Counted from the first letter of the stretch, positions 43,224 through 54,098 are shown. The stretch: 64,000 nucleotides of DNA from Serratia nevei (GCF_037948395.1 NZ_CP149940.1:992001-1056000), one strand, 5' to 3'. The notes: generated from the sequence alone by a model not told the origin. Program-made: numbers and translations.

Positions 43224-43255
43224 AAAATGGGGGATTTCATCCCCCATTTCTTTTT
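43224..43255 (+). terminator. Terminator of clpX
   Basis: AAATGGGGGAT and ATCCCCCATTT pair around a TT-rich centre and lead into CTTTTT. Confidence 0.88.
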
Positions 43256-43270
43256 CCTGCATTCTTGCCG

Positions 43271-43297
43271 TTGAATGTAAGAGATTCATCCCCATAT
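43271..43297 (+). promoter_or_regulatory. Sigma-32 promoter of lon
   Basis: TTGAAT (43271-43276) and CCCCATAT (43290-43297), spaced by 13 bases, match the heat-shock consensus and the E. coli lon promoter layout. Confidence 0.7.
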
Positions 43298-43388
43298 ACT
43301 CATTAACCAGATTTTATGAAACGTTAGATGCTTGCGTCTCATGAGATTCCCCCTCAACCTGGCGGAAATTAAACTAAGAGAGAGCTCT

Positions 43389-45743
43389 ATGAACCCTGAG
43401 CGTTCCGAACGCATTGAAATCCCCGTCCTGCCATTGCGCGACGTGGTGGTTTATCCGCACATGGTGATCCCGTTATTTGTTGGCCGGGAAAAATCGATTC
43501 GGTGCCTCGAAGCCGCAATGGATCACGATAAGAAGATCATGCTGGTGGCACAGAAAGAGGCCTCAACGGATGAACCTGGCATTAACGACTTGTTCTCGGT
43601 TGGCACCGTAGCGTCGATCCTGCAGATGTTGAAGCTGCCGGACGGCACGGTAAAAGTGCTGGTCGAGGGGCTGCAGCGCGCACGCATCACTACGCTGTCC
43701 GACAGCGGTGAGCATTTTGCCGCGCAGGCGGAATACCTTGAGTCGCCAGCGATCGACGAGCGCGAGCAGGAAGTGCTGGTGCGCACCGCGATCAATCAGT
43801 TTGAAGGCTATATCAAGCTGAACAAAAAAATCCCGCCGGAGGTGCTGACTTCACTGAACAGCATCGACGACGCCGCGCGCCTGGCGGACACCATCGCTGC
43901 CCACATGCCGCTGAAACTCAGCGACAAGCAGTCGGTGCTCGAGATGTCCGACATCACCGAGCGTCTGGAATACCTGATGGCGATGATGGAGTCGGAGATC
44001 GACCTGCTGCAGGTCGAGAAACGCATCCGCAACCGCGTCAAGAAGCAGATGGAGAAGAGCCAGCGCGAGTACTATCTGAATGAGCAGATGAAGGCGATTC
44101 AGAAAGAGCTGGGCGAGATGGACGACGCGCCGGACGAGCACGAAGCGCTGAAGCGCAAGATCGATGCGGCGAAGATGCCGAAAGAGGCGCGCGAGAAAAC
44201 CGAAGCGGAACTGCAGAAGCTGAAGATGATGTCGCCGATGTCAGCGGAAGCGACCGTGGTGCGCGGCTACATCGACTGGATGCTGCAGGTGCCGTGGAAT
44301 GCGCGCAGCAAGGTGAAAAAAGACCTGGTCAAGGCGCAGGAAGTGCTCGATACCGATCACTACGGCCTGGAGCGCGTCAAGGATCGCATCCTCGAGTACC
44401 TCGCGGTACAGAGCCGCGTCAGCAAAATCAAGGGGCCGATCCTGTGTCTGGTAGGGCCGCCGGGCGTGGGTAAAACCTCACTGGGGCAGTCGATCGCCAA
44501 AGCGACCGGCCGCCAGTACGTGCGCATGGCGCTGGGCGGCGTGCGTGACGAAGCGGAAATCCGCGGTCACCGCCGTACCTACATCGGTTCGATGCCGGGC
44601 AAACTGATCCAGAAGATGGCCAAGGTTGGGGTGAAGAACCCGCTGTTCCTGCTGGATGAGATCGACAAGATGTCTTCCGACATGCGTGGCGATCCGGCCT
44701 CCGCTCTGCTGGAGGTGCTGGATCCGGAACAGAACGTGGCGTTCAACGACCACTACCTGGAAGTGGATTACGATCTGTCCGACGTGATGTTCGTCGCCAC
44801 CTCGAACTCGATGAACATTCCTGCGCCGCTGCTGGACCGTATGGAAGTGATCCGCCTGTCGGGTTACACCGAGGACGAGAAGCTCAACATTGCCAAGCAG
44901 CACCTGCTGCCGAAGCAGCTTGAGCGCAACGCGCTGAAAAAAGGCGAGCTGACGGTCGACGACAGCGCCATCATCGGTATCATTCGCTTCTACACCCGCG
45001 AAGCCGGGGTGCGTAGCCTGGAGCGTGAAATCTCCAAGCTGTGCCGTAAAGCGGTGAAAACGCTGCTGATGGACAAGAAGCGCAAGCATATCGAGATCAA
45101 CGGCGACAACCTGAAGGATTACCTGGGCGTGCAGCGCGTCGATTACGGCCGTGCGGATACCGAAAACCGCGTGGGCGAAGTCACCGGGCTGGCGTGGACG
45201 GAAGTGGGCGGCGATCTGCTGACCATCGAAACCGCCTGCGTGCCGGGCAAAGGCAAGCTGACCTACACCGGTTCTCTGGGTGAAGTGATGCAGGAATCGA
45301 TTCAGGCGGCGCTGACCGTGGTGCGCGCGCGCGCGGAGAAATTGGGCATCAACGCCGATTTCTACGAGAAACGCGACATCCACGTGCACGTGCCGGAAGG
45401 GGCGACGCCGAAAGACGGCCCGAGCGCCGGTATCGCGATGTGCACCGCGCTGGTCTCCTGTCTGACCGGCAACCCGGTACGCGCCGATGTGGCGATGACC
45501 GGCGAGATCACGCTGCGCGGTCAGGTGTTGCCGATCGGCGGCCTGAAAGAGAAGCTGTTGGCGGCGCATCGCGGCGGCATCAAAACCGTGCTGATCCCTT
45601 ACGAGAACAAGCGCGATCTGGAAGAGATCCCGGACAATGTTATCGCCGATCTGGAGATTCATCCGGTGCAGCGAATCGATGAAGTTTTGAACATTGCGTT
45701 GCAAAACCCGGCCTTCGGCGCACTGCCGGTAGCGGCAAAATAG
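43389..45743 (+). CDS. lon: ATP-dependent protease Lon
   Basis: Lon degrades misfolded proteins and short-lived regulators such as SulA and RcsA in E. coli. The 784-residue protein has the N-terminal substrate domain, Walker [11 protein letters not shown] (about 356), and the Ser-Lys catalytic dyad in [10 protein letters not shown] (Ser near 679) and [15 protein letters not shown] (Lys near 722). I chose ATG 43389 ([25 protein letters not shown]), after AGAGAGAGC, over the 43332 frame opening. Confidence 0.98.
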   Translation: MNPERSERIEIPVLPLRDVVVYPHMVIPLFVGREKSIRCLEAAMDHDKKIMLVAQKEASTDEPGINDLFSVGTVASILQMLKLPDGTVKVLVEGLQRARITTLSDSGEHFAAQAEYLESPAIDEREQEVLVRTAINQFEGYIKLNKKIPPEVLTSLNSIDDAARLADTIAAHMPLKLSDKQSVLEMSDITERLEYLMAMMESEIDLLQVEKRIRNRVKKQMEKSQREYYLNEQMKAIQKELGEMDDAPDEHEALKRKIDAAKMPKEAREKTEAELQKLKMMSPMSAEATVVRGYIDWMLQVPWNARSKVKKDLVKAQEVLDTDHYGLERVKDRILEYLAVQSRVSKIKGPILCLVGPPGVGKTSLGQSIAKATGRQYVRMALGGVRDEAEIRGHRRTYIGSMPGKLIQKMAKVGVKNPLFLLDEIDKMSSDMRGDPASALLEVLDPEQNVAFNDHYLEVDYDLSDVMFVATSNSMNIPAPLLDRMEVIRLSGYTEDEKLNIAKQHLLPKQLERNALKKGELTVDDSAIIGIIRFYTREAGVRSLEREISKLCRKAVKTLLMDKKRKHIEINGDNLKDYLGVQRVDYGRADTENRVGEVTGLAWTEVGGDLLTIETACVPGKGKLTYTGSLGEVMQESIQAALTVVRARAEKLGINADFYEKRDIHVHVPEGATPKDGPSAGIAMCTALVSCLTGNPVRADVAMTGEITLRGQVLPIGGLKEKLLAAHRGGIKTVLIPYENKRDLEEIPDNVIADLEIHPVQRIDEVLNIALQNPAFGALPVAAK

Positions 45744-45774
45744 TGACGAATCGCAAAAACCATTGATAAAACTT

Positions 45775-45812
45775 ATACTGGCAAGCCATTTCGGACTTGC
45801 CAGTATTTTTTT
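45775..45812 (+). terminator. Terminator of lon
   Basis: ATACTGGCAAG/CTTGCCAGTAT forms an 11-base stem followed by seven T. Confidence 0.92.
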
Positions 45813-45865
45813 GTACCGCTAAGTTAGATCTCTGTCGGCCCGCGTTTTGCCACCCAGTCGGTGGC

Positions 45866-45894
45866 TTGCTAAGGTTCGATGGGATTGATATAAC
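45866..45894 (+). promoter_or_regulatory. Predicted hupB promoter
   Basis: TTGCTA (45866-45871) and TATAAC (45889-45894) are spaced by 17 bases; transcription would begin about 58 bases before hupB. Confidence 0.6.
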
Positions 45895-45959
45895 AGCTGC
45901 GCTGTCGCAACCGTAGGGATTTTTCGGTGCGACGATAGAATTCTAGAGGGGATGATAGA

Positions 45960-46232
45960 GTGAATAAGTCACAACTGATCGACAAGATTGCCGCAGGTGC
46001 TGATATTTCCAAAGCGGCAGCGGGACGTGCTTTAGACGCAGTAATCGCTTCCGTTACCGACTCTCTGAAAGCAGGGGATGACGTGGCTCTGGTAGGTTTC
46101 GGTTCCTTCACCGTGCGTGAACGTTCGGCTCGTACCGGCCGCAACCCGCAGACCGGTAAAGAGATCAAAATCGCGGCAGCCAAAGTACCGGCCTTCCGTG
46201 CAGGGAAAGCGCTGAAAGACGCTGTAAACTGA
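45960..46232 (+). CDS. hupB: DNA-binding protein HU-beta
   Basis: HU-beta is a nucleoid protein that binds and bends DNA without strong sequence preference. The 90-residue protein starts at GTG 45960 ([27 protein letters not shown]) and contains the beta-arm signature [21 protein letters not shown] with the conserved proline that intercalates DNA. It is exactly the family length. Confidence 0.98.
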   Translation: MNKSQLIDKIAAGADISKAAAGRALDAVIASVTDSLKAGDDVALVGFGSFTVRERSARTGRNPQTGKEIKIAAAKVPAFRAGKALKDAVN

Positions 46233-46314
46233 TTTAGCGTCTAACCGTTTAGCGTAACAGGGTTTTGTAATAAACAATCACCTGACGCAGCGGTGCTGGT
46301 AAGGTAAGATACAA

Positions 46315-46342
46315 GGCGCATCGGACTGATGCGCTTTTTTTA
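46315..46342 (+). terminator. Terminator of hupB
   Basis: GCGCATC/GATGCGC around GGACT is followed by seven T. Confidence 0.9.
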
Positions 46343-46410
46343 TTTTTGTCGCAGGGAACGCGCCTGCACAAGGGTTGTTAATCCACATCACAGCGGAGTG
46401 TTGTCACACT

Positions 46411-48294
46411 ATGATGGACAATTTACGCGCGGCTGCTAATCACGTCGTGCTCAAAATCATCCTGGCCCTGATCATCCTGTCATTCGTTCTGACCGGGGTG
46501 GGTAACTACCTGATCGGCGGCTCCGGCGATTATGCTGCGAAAGTAAATGGTCAGACGATCGAACGCGCTCAGCTGGAACAGGCTTTCCAAAGCGAGCGTA
46601 GCCGCATGCAGCAGCAGCTGGGTGACCAGTTCTCCGCGCTGGCCGGCAACGAAGGCTACATGCAGCAGATGCGCCGTCAGGTGTTGTCCCAGTTGATCGA
46701 CAACATGCTGCTCGACCAGTACGCCAAGAAGCTGGGCCTGGCGGTCAGCGACGATCAGATCAAGGACGCCATCCGCAAGGCGCCTTACTTCCAGACCAAC
46801 GGCCAGTTCGATAACGCCAAATACCTCGACCTGATCGGCCGCATGGGCTACACCGCCGACAACTTCGCGCAGTCGATGCGCCAGCAGCTGGTCAATCAGC
46901 AGCTGATTCAGGCCTTCGGCGAGTCCGGCTTCGTGCTGCCGTCCGAATCGCAAGCCATGGCGGCGCTGGTGCTGCAGGAGCGCGACGTGCGCCTGGCGAC
47001 CATCGATCTGAAGGCGCTGCAGGCGAAACAGAGCGCTGGTGACGACGAACTGAAGGCGTATTACGATCAGAACAAAAACAGCTTCATCGCACCAGAGCAG
47101 GTGAAGGTGAGCTATATCCCGCTGGACGCCGCGTCCATGCAGGACAAGGTGAAAGTGAGCGAAGAAGACATCAGCGCTTACTACGACCAGCACAAGAGCA
47201 GCTACGGCCAGCCGGAGCGTAAGAACTACAGCGTGATCCAGCTGAAAACCGAGGCGGAAGCCAACGCCGTGCTGGACGAGCTGAAGAAGGGCGCCGATTT
47301 CGCCACCCTGGCGAAAGAGAAATCCACCGATATCATCTCACGCCGCACCGGCGGCGAGCTGGGCTGGCTGGAGCCGGAAACCACCGCCGACGAGCTGAAG
47401 CAGGCTAACCTGACCGAGAAAGGGCAGCTGTCCGGCGTGGTGAAATCTTCCGTCGGCTTCCTGATCGTGCGTTTGAACGATATCGAACCTGAGAAAGTGA
47501 AGCCGCTGAGCGAAGTGCATGACGCCATCGCCAAGCAGGTGCAGCAGGAGAAAGCGGTAGACGCGTATTACGCGCTGCAGCAGAAGGTGAGCGAAGCGGC
47601 GACCAGCGACAACGAATCTCTGGCCTCGGCTGAAGAAGCGGCCGGCGTGAAAGCGGCGCAAAGCGACTGGTTTACCCGTGACAACATTCCTGCCGCGCTG
47701 AACTTCAAGCCGGTCGTGCAGGCGATCTTCGACGGCTCGCTGATCGGCGAGAACGGCGCGCCGGGCAGCAACTCCGACGTGATCACCGTAGATGGCGACC
47801 GCGCCTTCGTGGTGCGCGTGAGCGGCCATAAGCCGGAAGGTATCGAACCATTCGACCAGGTGAAAGACCGCGTGGCCGAGCTGGTGAAGCGCAACAAAGC
47901 GGTGCAGGAAGCGAAACTGCAGGGCGAGAAGCTGCTGGTTGAGCTGAAGCAGGGCAAGGGCGATGAGGCGATGAAAGCCGCCGGCCTGAGCTTTGGCGCC
48001 GTGCAGAAGATGGCGCGCGCGCCGGAAGACAGCCAGCTGGTGGAGAGCGTGTTCGCGCTGCCGCACCCGCAGGACGGCAAACCGGTGTACGGCATGTCGC
48101 AGGATCGCCAGGACAACGTGGTGCTGATCGCGCTCGATGCGGTGAAGCCAGGCACGCTGCCGGAAGACGAAATGAAAACCTTCGTCGGCAAGATGGAAGA
48201 GGGCGCGACCGGCGTTTCCTTCGATTCGCTGCTGGCGAGCTTGCGTAAAGAAGCCAAGATCAAAATGGGCGCCGCTGAGCAACAGCCTCAGTAA
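46411..48294 (+). CDS. ppiD: Periplasmic folding chaperone PpiD
   Basis: PpiD is an inner-membrane-anchored chaperone near the SecYEG exit that helps newly exported proteins. The 627-residue product has one N-terminal span (VVLKIILALIILSFVLTGVGNYLIGG, about 12-37), a SurA-like N domain and a parvulin domain (about 266-356, with IISRRTGGELGWLEPETT). I start at ATG 46411 (MMDNLRAAANHVV), as in E. coli. The next Met at 46414 is equivalent. Confidence 0.96.
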   Translation: MMDNLRAAANHVVLKIILALIILSFVLTGVGNYLIGGSGDYAAKVNGQTIERAQLEQAFQSERSRMQQQLGDQFSALAGNEGYMQQMRRQVLSQLIDNMLLDQYAKKLGLAVSDDQIKDAIRKAPYFQTNGQFDNAKYLDLIGRMGYTADNFAQSMRQQLVNQQLIQAFGESGFVLPSESQAMAALVLQERDVRLATIDLKALQAKQSAGDDELKAYYDQNKNSFIAPEQVKVSYIPLDAASMQDKVKVSEEDISAYYDQHKSSYGQPERKNYSVIQLKTEAEANAVLDELKKGADFATLAKEKSTDIISRRTGGELGWLEPETTADELKQANLTEKGQLSGVVKSSVGFLIVRLNDIEPEKVKPLSEVHDAIAKQVQQEKAVDAYYALQQKVSEAATSDNESLASAEEAAGVKAAQSDWFTRDNIPAALNFKPVVQAIFDGSLIGENGAPGSNSDVITVDGDRAFVVRVSGHKPEGIEPFDQVKDRVAELVKRNKAVQEAKLQGEKLLVELKQGKGDEAMKAAGLSFGAVQKMARAPEDSQLVESVFALPHPQDGKPVYGMSQDRQDNVVLIALDAVKPGTLPEDEMKTFVGKMEEGATGVSFDSLLASLRKEAKIKMGAAEQQPQ

Positions 48295-48328
48295 TCGCCG
48301 CATTTTTCTGCAACGCAGTGCAACAAAC

Positions 48329-48353
48329 AAAGGCCGCTTTCGCGGCCTTTTCC
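48329..48353 (+). terminator. Terminator of ppiD
   Basis: AAGGCCGC/GCGGCCTT with loop TTTC is followed by a short TT run. Confidence 0.75.
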
Positions 48354-48432
48354 ACATCTGATATCCGCCGATTGCTGAATATTCGCCGCCGCGGCAAGGT
48401 AGCCGTGCTGTCACACACAAGGAGGATACAGC

Positions 48433-48813
48433 ATGCAACATACAGAGAAAAAAGCGTTATCAGGTTACCGTCATCACGTCAAAGCTGCGCTCACCGCGCT
48501 GCTTTTGTGCCTGACGGGGCCGGCCGCCGCGGTGGATAAAGCCGAGGCGCCGGCACCCATGCTCTCAGCACCGGCGAGCAATGGCGGGCAATCGGTGATG
48601 ACCAAGACAGCCGAGGAGGCGGCGGTCAGCATCAATCAGGCCACCGCCGAACAGCTGGCCGCCGCCTTGAGCGGCGTCGGTTTGAAGAAGGCGGAAGGCA
48701 TCGTGCGCTACCGCGAGCAGAACGGGCCGTTCACCCAGGTTGAGCAGTTGCAGGAGGTGCCGGGCATCGGGCCGGCGCTGTTTGAGAAGAACCGCACCCG
48801 GCTGAAAATGTGA
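48433..48813 (+). CDS. ybaV: ComEA-type helix-hairpin-helix protein YbaV
   Basis: A 126-residue exported protein with an N-terminal signal segment (hydrophobic core AALTALLLCLTGPAAA) and a C-terminal double helix-hairpin-helix, INQATAEQLAAALSGVGLKKAEGIV plus VEQLQEVPGIGPALFEKN. This is the ComEA DNA-binding fold; in competent bacteria ComEA binds incoming DNA in the periplasm, but a role in Serratia is unproven. AAGGAGGA precedes the ATG. Same position as in E. coli, between ppiD and fadM. Confidence 0.92.
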   Translation: MQHTEKKALSGYRHHVKAALTALLLCLTGPAAAVDKAEAPAPMLSAPASNGGQSVMTKTAEEAAVSINQATAEQLAAALSGVGLKKAEGIVRYREQNGPFTQVEQLQEVPGIGPALFEKNRTRLKM

Positions 48814-48909
48814 TCACGGTCGCGGCTGCGTGGCAAAATGCCGCTGAGGCCGTCACTCCTCTGCTACATTTTACAGGTCTTACCAGTTTGGCGCGTTGAC
48901 CAAACGGGC

Positions 48910-48937
48910 GAGGGAGCCGCTGCGGCTCCCTCTTTCT
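48910..48937 (+). terminator. Terminator before fadM
   Basis: GAGGGAGCCG/CGGCTCCCTC with loop CTG is followed by TTTCT. It ends ybaV readthrough just 30 bases before fadM, so it could also act on the fadM leader. Confidence 0.75.
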
Positions 48938-48967
48938 GTAATCACCAGGCAGGAGCGATCGTTCCCT

Positions 48968-49381
48968 ATGCAAACCTTTATCAAAGTTCGCGGTTATCAC
49001 CTTGATGTTTACCAGCACGTTAACAACGCCCGCTATCTGGAGTTTCTGGAAGAGGCGCGCTGGGAGTGGCTGGAGAACGAGGCCGGGTTCCGCTGGATGA
49101 CGGAAAACAACATCGCTTTCATCGTGGTGAACATCAATATCAATTACCGCAGCCCGGCGGTATTGGGGGATAAGCTGCGTATCGACAGCCAGATGGTGCA
49201 GCTCAACGGCAAGAGCGGGGTGCTGAGCCAAAAGGTGACGCAGGATCCGGCGGGGACGCCGGTGGCTGACGCGCTGCTGACTTTCGTGTGCGTCGATCTG
49301 AAAACGCAGCGTGCGCTGCCGATCGAAGGAGAATTGCGCGAGCGCCTGGAGGCGCTCACGCCGAAGGATAATCTGCAGTAA
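48968..49381 (+). CDS. fadM: Long-chain acyl-CoA thioesterase FadM
   Basis: FadM (YbaW) hydrolyses long-chain acyl-CoA, supporting oleate degradation in E. coli. The 137-residue hot-dog-fold protein has the catalytic Asp/His region VRGYHLDVYQHVNNARYLEFLEEARW (about 7-32), with the 4-hydroxybenzoyl-CoA-type Asp. I chose ATG 48968 (MQTFIKVRGYHLD), preceded by GGAGCGATCG, over the upstream frame start. Confidence 0.93.
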   Translation: MQTFIKVRGYHLDVYQHVNNARYLEFLEEARWEWLENEAGFRWMTENNIAFIVVNININYRSPAVLGDKLRIDSQMVQLNGKSGVLSQKVTQDPAGTPVADALLTFVCVDLKTQRALPIEGELRERLEALTPKDNLQ

Positions 49382-49416
49382 GCTCACGGGCGGCAGAGGC
49401 TGCCGCCGTCACTGCC

Positions 49417-50115
49417 TCAGGCCAGAGCGGCCTTCTGTTTCAACGCCGCCATCACTTCCGCCTGGTTGGCCCGGTACTGCATCAGGCCATTGGCGCGCAG
49501 GTTGCAGGCGGCACATTCGCCGCAGCCGTCACCCTTGATGCCGTTGTAGCAGGTCAGCGTATCCTGGCGCACGCGATCCAGCTGGTGGTAATAATCCGCC
49601 AGCGCCCAGGTCTCGGCCTTGTTTAGCCACATCAGCGGCGTTTCGAAGCGGATATCGCGGGCGATGCCCAGCGTCACCGCCTTGTTCAACGCTTTAACAA
49701 ACTCGTCGCGGCAATCCGGATAGCCGGAGAAATCGGTTTCACACACGCCGGTGATCACCGCTTCCGCTTCCACCTGGTAGGCGTAGATCGCCGCCAGCGT
49801 CAGGAACAGGATGTTGCGGCCCGGCACGAAGGTGCTCGGCAGCGCATTTTTCTGATTGGGATCGTAGGTGGGAACCGGAATATTGTCGCGCGTCAGGCTG
49901 CTGACGGCCAGCTCATTGAGCAGCGTTACGTCCAGCACCTTGTGTGCCTTGGCGCCGAGGGCTACCGACAGCTCTTGAGCCACTTCAATCTCGGCGCGAT
50001 GGCGCTGGCCGTAATCGAACGTGACGCAGTGAACTTCATCATACTGTTGCAATGCCTGGATCAAGCAGGTCGTGGAGTCTTGTCCACCGCTGAAAACGAC
50101 AACCGCGCGCTTCAT
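49417..50115 (-). CDS. queC: 7-cyano-7-deazaguanine synthase QueC
   Basis: QueC converts carboxydeazaguanine to preQ0 with ATP and ammonia, an early step of queuosine synthesis. The 232-residue protein has the PP-loop [17 protein letters not shown] at its start and a C-terminal zinc site, [19 protein letters not shown] (four cysteines). It complements tgt and queA elsewhere in the window. It is read after ybaE with a gap of about 115 bases. Confidence 0.97.
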   Translation of the reverse strand: MKRAVVVFSGGQDSTTCLIQALQQYDEVHCVTFDYGQRHRAEIEVAQELSVALGAKAHKVLDVTLLNELAVSSLTRDNIPVPTYDPNQKNALPSTFVPGRNILFLTLAAIYAYQVEAEAVITGVCETDFSGYPDCRDEFVKALNKAVTLGIARDIRFETPLMWLNKAETWALADYYHQLDRVRQDTLTCYNGIKGDGCGECAACNLRANGLMQYRANQAEVMAALKQKAALA

Positions 50116-50230
50116 AAAATCACCTTTTTGGGCTTTGGCCTCTCCCGATACACATTCGGGCGGCAGGATAAAAATTGCGTTGCGGCGACAATAGTAGCAG
50201 AAAGGGCCACCAGGCGCAGGGCGGTTCGGC

Positions 50231-51946
50231 TCAGGCCGGTGCGTCGTCCACCGGCGGCGGCAGCCACGCCTGGCAAAAATCGAACCAGCCGTGGGCGGTT
50301 AGCGTAACGCCATGCATGCGCGGCGGCGCGCTGATCTGATACTGGTAGTGAAACAGCGGCGTGATGATGGCGGCGGCCATCAGCCGTTGATAATAAGCCT
50401 GCAACTGTGCGAAGCGCGGTTGCTGCGCCTGCAGCTGCTGGATCTGCTGCAGCGTGTCCTGCTGCTGCTGCCAGCGGCTTTCCGTCAGGATGCCGCGCCA
50501 CAGCGTATCCTGCCGCAGCCAGCTCTCCAGCGTCGCCTCCGGCGCTTCACCGATCAGGTTGTCTGCCAGCAGCAGGTCGGCCTGGGCGATCTGCGCCTCG
50601 CTTTGCCAGCGTTTACCGGCGTAGTAACGCACTTCCAGCTCGCAGCCGTGCTGCGCCAGCAGCCGCTGCAGCGCGACCGTCACCGTTTCCAGCTCGACCG
50701 GCGGCCGATACAGCAGCGTCAGCCGGGCGGGCAGGGTGACATCTTCCTCAATCCGTTGGCTGGGAATACGCCAGCCGGGCAGCATTTCATGGCTGGGGGT
50801 GATCACGCTGTTGGGAATAGGTAGACGGCTCAGCAGGCCGGACTGCTGGATCAGCATCAGCAGCTTTTGCCCTTGGGCTTCGCTCAGCACGCCGTGGCGC
50901 AGGTTCAGCGCCAGATAACACCAGCCCAGGCTCATGCTGCGCTGCACCGGCCTGGCCTGCGCCAAATCGTCTTGCTGACCGATGGTGATGCGCACCGGAT
51001 GCTGGCAACTGGTGTCGGCGCCGGCGGTGGGCAGGTCGGGGGTGATCCAGTACTCGATGGTGTCCAGATACGGGTGCTGCAGATGGTAACCGGCGTGCTG
51101 TTCCAGCCGCACTAGCTGCGGTTCATTCAGCGCCAGTTTGAACGGGCCGGCGCCGATGGTCGGCAGCTCCGGGTGGGTCATCAGGCAAGGCAGCTCCGCC
51201 AGCCGGTGAGCCAGCCAATAGTCCGCCAGGTGCAGATCGAACTGGATGCACAGCGGATGCGGCAGGCTGATGTGTGCGACGTTGGCCAGGCTGGGTTGGC
51301 TGCGCGGGTGGCGCTGCAGCTTTTCCAGCGTTTGCAGCAGCTGTTGGCCGGTCAGCGGTTCACCGTTGTGCCAGCGCAGCTGACTGCGCAGAAAGAAGCG
51401 CCAGCGCAGGCCGTGCTCGCCAATCTGCCAGTGGTGCGCCAGATCGGGCTGCGGTTCCGGGTTACCGGTCATCAGGCGCGTCAGCCCGGCGTGCAGGGTC
51501 GATACCAGATGTTGCTCGGCGCGGCCGGTCAGCGTGAGTGGGTCGAGCGCTTCCAGCGTGCGGTAATAGGGAATGCGCAGCGTCGGGCTGCCGGCCTGCC
51601 ATTGCCCGCCGAGGTGCGGGCTGAGCAGATCCTGCAGGTGCTGCGGATCGAGCTGCGCCATTTCCAGCGCCCCCTGATGGTTGCCCTGTTGCAGCAGCTG
51701 TTGCAGCAGCTGCGCGCGCAGTTCATCCGGGGTTTTCAGGCAATGCAGGCGGGCGCGTTTGCCGCGGCCGGGCTGCGAATACCAGCTCAGCCAGCCCTGA
51801 TCCTGCAGCTGTTGCACCAGCGTGCGGGCGTGCCGTTCGCTGCAGTAGAACATCGCCGCCAGCTCGCCGATGGTCACGGCGACCGGCGCGCTGCCGAGCT
51901 GTTGGTACAGGCGTTGATATTGGCTGAGACGGTGAACCAGGCGCAT
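50231..51946 (-). CDS. ybaE: SgrR-family transcriptional regulator YbaE
   Basis: The 571-residue protein has an N-terminal winged helix-turn-helix (about 1-110, [30 protein letters not shown]) and a long C-terminal domain like peptide/solute-binding proteins (SBP family 5; [34 protein letters not shown]). This is the architecture of SgrR, and the position between queC and cof matches E. coli ybaE. The ligand and targets are not known. Confidence 0.9.
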   Translation of the reverse strand: MRLVHRLSQYQRLYQQLGSAPVAVTIGELAAMFYCSERHARTLVQQLQDQGWLSWYSQPGRGKRARLHCLKTPDELRAQLLQQLLQQGNHQGALEMAQLDPQHLQDLLSPHLGGQWQAGSPTLRIPYYRTLEALDPLTLTGRAEQHLVSTLHAGLTRLMTGNPEPQPDLAHHWQIGEHGLRWRFFLRSQLRWHNGEPLTGQQLLQTLEKLQRHPRSQPSLANVAHISLPHPLCIQFDLHLADYWLAHRLAELPCLMTHPELPTIGAGPFKLALNEPQLVRLEQHAGYHLQHPYLDTIEYWITPDLPTAGADTSCQHPVRITIGQQDDLAQARPVQRSMSLGWCYLALNLRHGVLSEAQGQKLLMLIQQSGLLSRLPIPNSVITPSHEMLPGWRIPSQRIEEDVTLPARLTLLYRPPVELETVTVALQRLLAQHGCELEVRYYAGKRWQSEAQIAQADLLLADNLIGEAPEATLESWLRQDTLWRGILTESRWQQQQDTLQQIQQLQAQQPRFAQLQAYYQRLMAAAIITPLFHYQYQISAPPRMHGVTLTAHGWFDFCQAWLPPPVDDAPA

Positions 51947-52050
51947 GGGCAGAAATCCGGAACAGTTTTCTCAAATTGTTCACTATTACTTCCGCAAATA
52001 CCATCCCATACTGCACGGATTGCAATCGCGTTCACATTCAAGAGGTCTTT

Positions 52051-52875
52051 ATGTATCGCCTGGCTGCTTTCGATATGGACGGCACGCTGTTGATGCCGGA
52101 TCACCGGGTTGGCCCGGAAACGCTGGCGGTGCTGAACCAGCTGGTAGAGCGGGAAATGGTGGTGACGTTCGCCACCGGGCGGCACTACCTCGACGCGCAG
52201 CCGATCATGGCGCAGCTGGGGCTGCAGGGTTACCTGATCACCGGCAACGGCACGCGAGTGTATGACAACCGCGGCCAACAGCTGCACGCCACCGATTTGC
52301 CGGCGGCGGTCGCCGAAGAGGTGCTGCATCATCATTGGCGCACCCGCGCCAGCATGCATGTGTTCCGCGATGAAGGTTGGCTGACCGAGTTTCCCGTGCC
52401 GGAAGAGATGCTGCGGGCGCACCACCTGAGCGGCTTTCGTTTTCAGCTGGCTGACGTGCGCCGCCTGCCGGCGTTCGGCAACAGCAAGGTGTGCTTTGTC
52501 GCGCCGCACGAGGAGCTGCTGGCGTTGCAGGTGCAGCTGCGGGCACAGCTGGGCGACGAGGCAGACCTGTGCTTTTCCGCTTACGACTGTCTGGAAGTGC
52601 TGCCGCTCGGTTGCAACAAAGGCACGGCGCTGGACCGGCTGAGCCGCCATCTGGGGCTGACGATGGCCGACTGCATGGCGTTCGGCGACGCGATGAACGA
52701 CAAAGAGATGCTGGGGGCGGTGGGGCACGGCGTGGTGATGGGCAACGCCCTGCCGCAGCTGAAATCCCTGCTGCCGCAGCTACCGGTTATCGGCCATTGC
52801 CAGCAACAGGCGGTGGCCCACTATTTACAACATTGGCTGCGTTCACCTTGCCTCACCTATTCCCCCGAAGAATGA
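52051..52875 (+). CDS. cof: HMP-PP phosphatase Cof (HAD family)
   Basis: Cof is a cytoplasmic HAD-type IIB phosphatase that dephosphorylates the thiamine intermediate HMP diphosphate. The 274-residue protein starts [14 protein letters not shown], with the nucleophile and general-acid Asp pair of motif I (DMDGT), motif II in FATGRHY, Lys in [11 protein letters not shown] and motif [14 protein letters not shown] chose ATG 52051 over the frame from 51976. It is divergent from ybaE. Confidence 0.95.
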   Translation: MYRLAAFDMDGTLLMPDHRVGPETLAVLNQLVEREMVVTFATGRHYLDAQPIMAQLGLQGYLITGNGTRVYDNRGQQLHATDLPAAVAEEVLHHHWRTRASMHVFRDEGWLTEFPVPEEMLRAHHLSGFRFQLADVRRLPAFGNSKVCFVAPHEELLALQVQLRAQLGDEADLCFSAYDCLEVLPLGCNKGTALDRLSRHLGLTMADCMAFGDAMNDKEMLGAVGHGVVMGNALPQLKSLLPQLPVIGHCQQQAVAHYLQHWLRSPCLTYSPEE

Positions 52876-52892
52876 GGTTCTCCTTACAGCCG

Positions 52893-52920
52893 GCCGGGTA
52901 TGACTACCCGGCTTTTTTTT
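52893..52920 (+). terminator. Terminator of cof
   Basis: GCCGGGTA/TACCCGGC with loop TGAC is followed by eight T. Confidence 0.92.
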
Positions 52921-52935
52921 ATCCGGAGCCTGGCG

Positions 52936-53976
52936 TTACAAATCCGCCAGCTGCGCCAGATACGGCTGCAGATCGCCGATGTTGTTGCTGACCCATTCCG
53001 GGTTGTAATAGGTATCCAGATAACGCTCGCCGCTGTCGCACAGCAGGGTGACGATCGACCCTTGCTCGCCGTTTTCCCGCATCTGTTTCGCCAGCTGCAG
53101 CGCACCCCAGACGTTGGTGCCGGTGGAGGCGCCAACCTTGCGGCCTAACACGCCTTCCAGCCAGTGAATGGTGGCGACGCTGGCGGCATCCGGCACCCGC
53201 AGCATGTTGTCGACCACCGACGGGATGAACGACGGCTCGGCGCGCGGGCGGCCGATGCCTTCGATACGGCTGCCGCAGCTGCCGATCAGGGTGCGATCGC
53301 CGTGGTGGAAGCAGTCATAGAACACCGAATTTTCCGGATCGACCACCGTCAATTGGGTGTCGTGCCCCTGATAGCGGATGTAGCGCCCCAGCGTAGCGGA
53401 GGTGCCGCCGGTGCCGGCGCTCATCACGATGTGTTTCGGCACCGGGAAAGGTTCGCGTGCCATCTGGCGGAAGATGCTGTCGGCGATGTTGTTGTTGCCG
53501 CGCCAGTCGGTGGCGCGTTCGGCATAGGTGAACTGATCCATATAGTGGCCGTTCAGCTCTTTCGCCAGCTGTTCGGAGGCGGCGTAGATCTGGGCGGCGT
53601 GATCGACGAAGTGACAGCGGCCGCCGTAAAAGGCGATCTGCTCCACCTTGCGGCGCGCGGTGCAGGATGGCATCACCGCGATGAACGGCAGGCCGATCAG
53701 ACGAGCGAAGTAGGCTTCGGACACCGCGGTGCTGCCGGAAGAGGCCTCGATGATGGTGGTGTTCTCGGTGATCCAGCCGTTGCACAGGCCATAAAGGAAC
53801 AGCGAGCGCGCCAGGCGGTGTTTCAGGCTGCCGGTCGGGTGGGTGCTCTCGTCCTTCAAATACAGGCAGATGCCTGGAAACGCCGGCAGGTTCAGGCGAA
53901 TCAGGTGCGTATCGGCGGAGCGCTGAAAATCCGCTTCTATTTCACCAATAGCATATTTTACCCAAGAGTTTGTCAT
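52936..53976 (-). CDS. PLP-dependent cysteine desulfhydrase/synthase-like enzyme
   Basis: A fold-type II PLP enzyme of 346 residues related to cysteine synthases. The PLP lysine is Lys52 in [12 protein letters not shown], the substrate loop is [12 protein letters not shown], and the phosphate-binding glycine loop is [14 protein letters not shown]. It is longer than CysK/CysM and shares features of the cysteine desulfhydrase Cds1 group. It is divergent from decR, whose E. coli homologue activates cysteine detoxification genes, so breakdown of excess cysteine to pyruvate, sulfide and ammonia is a reasonable inference. Exact reaction is unproven. Confidence 0.8.
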   Translation of the reverse strand: MTNSWVKYAIGEIEADFQRSADTHLIRLNLPAFPGICLYLKDESTHPTGSLKHRLARSLFLYGLCNGWITENTTIIEASSGSTAVSEAYFARLIGLPFIAVMPSCTARRKVEQIAFYGGRCHFVDHAAQIYAASEQLAKELNGHYMDQFTYAERATDWRGNNNIADSIFRQMAREPFPVPKHIVMSAGTGGTSATLGRYIRYQGHDTQLTVVDPENSVFYDCFHHGDRTLIGSCGSRIEGIGRPRAEPSFIPSVVDNMLRVPDAASVATIHWLEGVLGRKVGASTGTNVWGALQLAKQMRENGEQGSIVTLLCDSGERYLDTYYNPEWVSNNIGDLQPYLAQLADL

Positions 53977-54027
53977 GATTTGGCCTCAAAATAGGGGGCT
54001 GGTTTATGGCGTAGCATAGCCTGTCGG

Positions 54028-54055
54028 CAGGAAAAAAGGATTGCCATTTTTCCTG
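54028..54055. promoter_or_regulatory. Interrupted palindrome in the desulfhydrase-decR divergent promoter
   Basis: CAGGAAAAA (54028-54036) and TTTTTCCTG (54047-54055) are perfect inverted nine-mers with a 10-base spacer, in the 122-base gap between the divergent genes. Lrp/AsnC-family proteins bind such spaced palindromes. Confidence 0.5.
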
Positions 54056-54071
54056 TTTAATCGCCTAATTA

Positions 54072-54086
54072 GAGAAAATTTTTCTC
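54072..54086. promoter_or_regulatory. AT-centred palindrome before decR
   Basis: GAGAAAA-T-TTTTCTC is a perfect palindrome ending 13 bases before the decR start. It resembles typical Lrp/AsnC-type sites with an A/T centre and is a candidate for DecR autoregulation. Confidence 0.5.
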
Positions 54087-54098
54087 CTGGTGGCCGCT

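Noticed and set aside
49417-50230. preQ1 riboswitch before queC
   Set aside because: The short queC leader shows no pseudoknot-like aptamer, and enterobacterial queC genes normally lack one.
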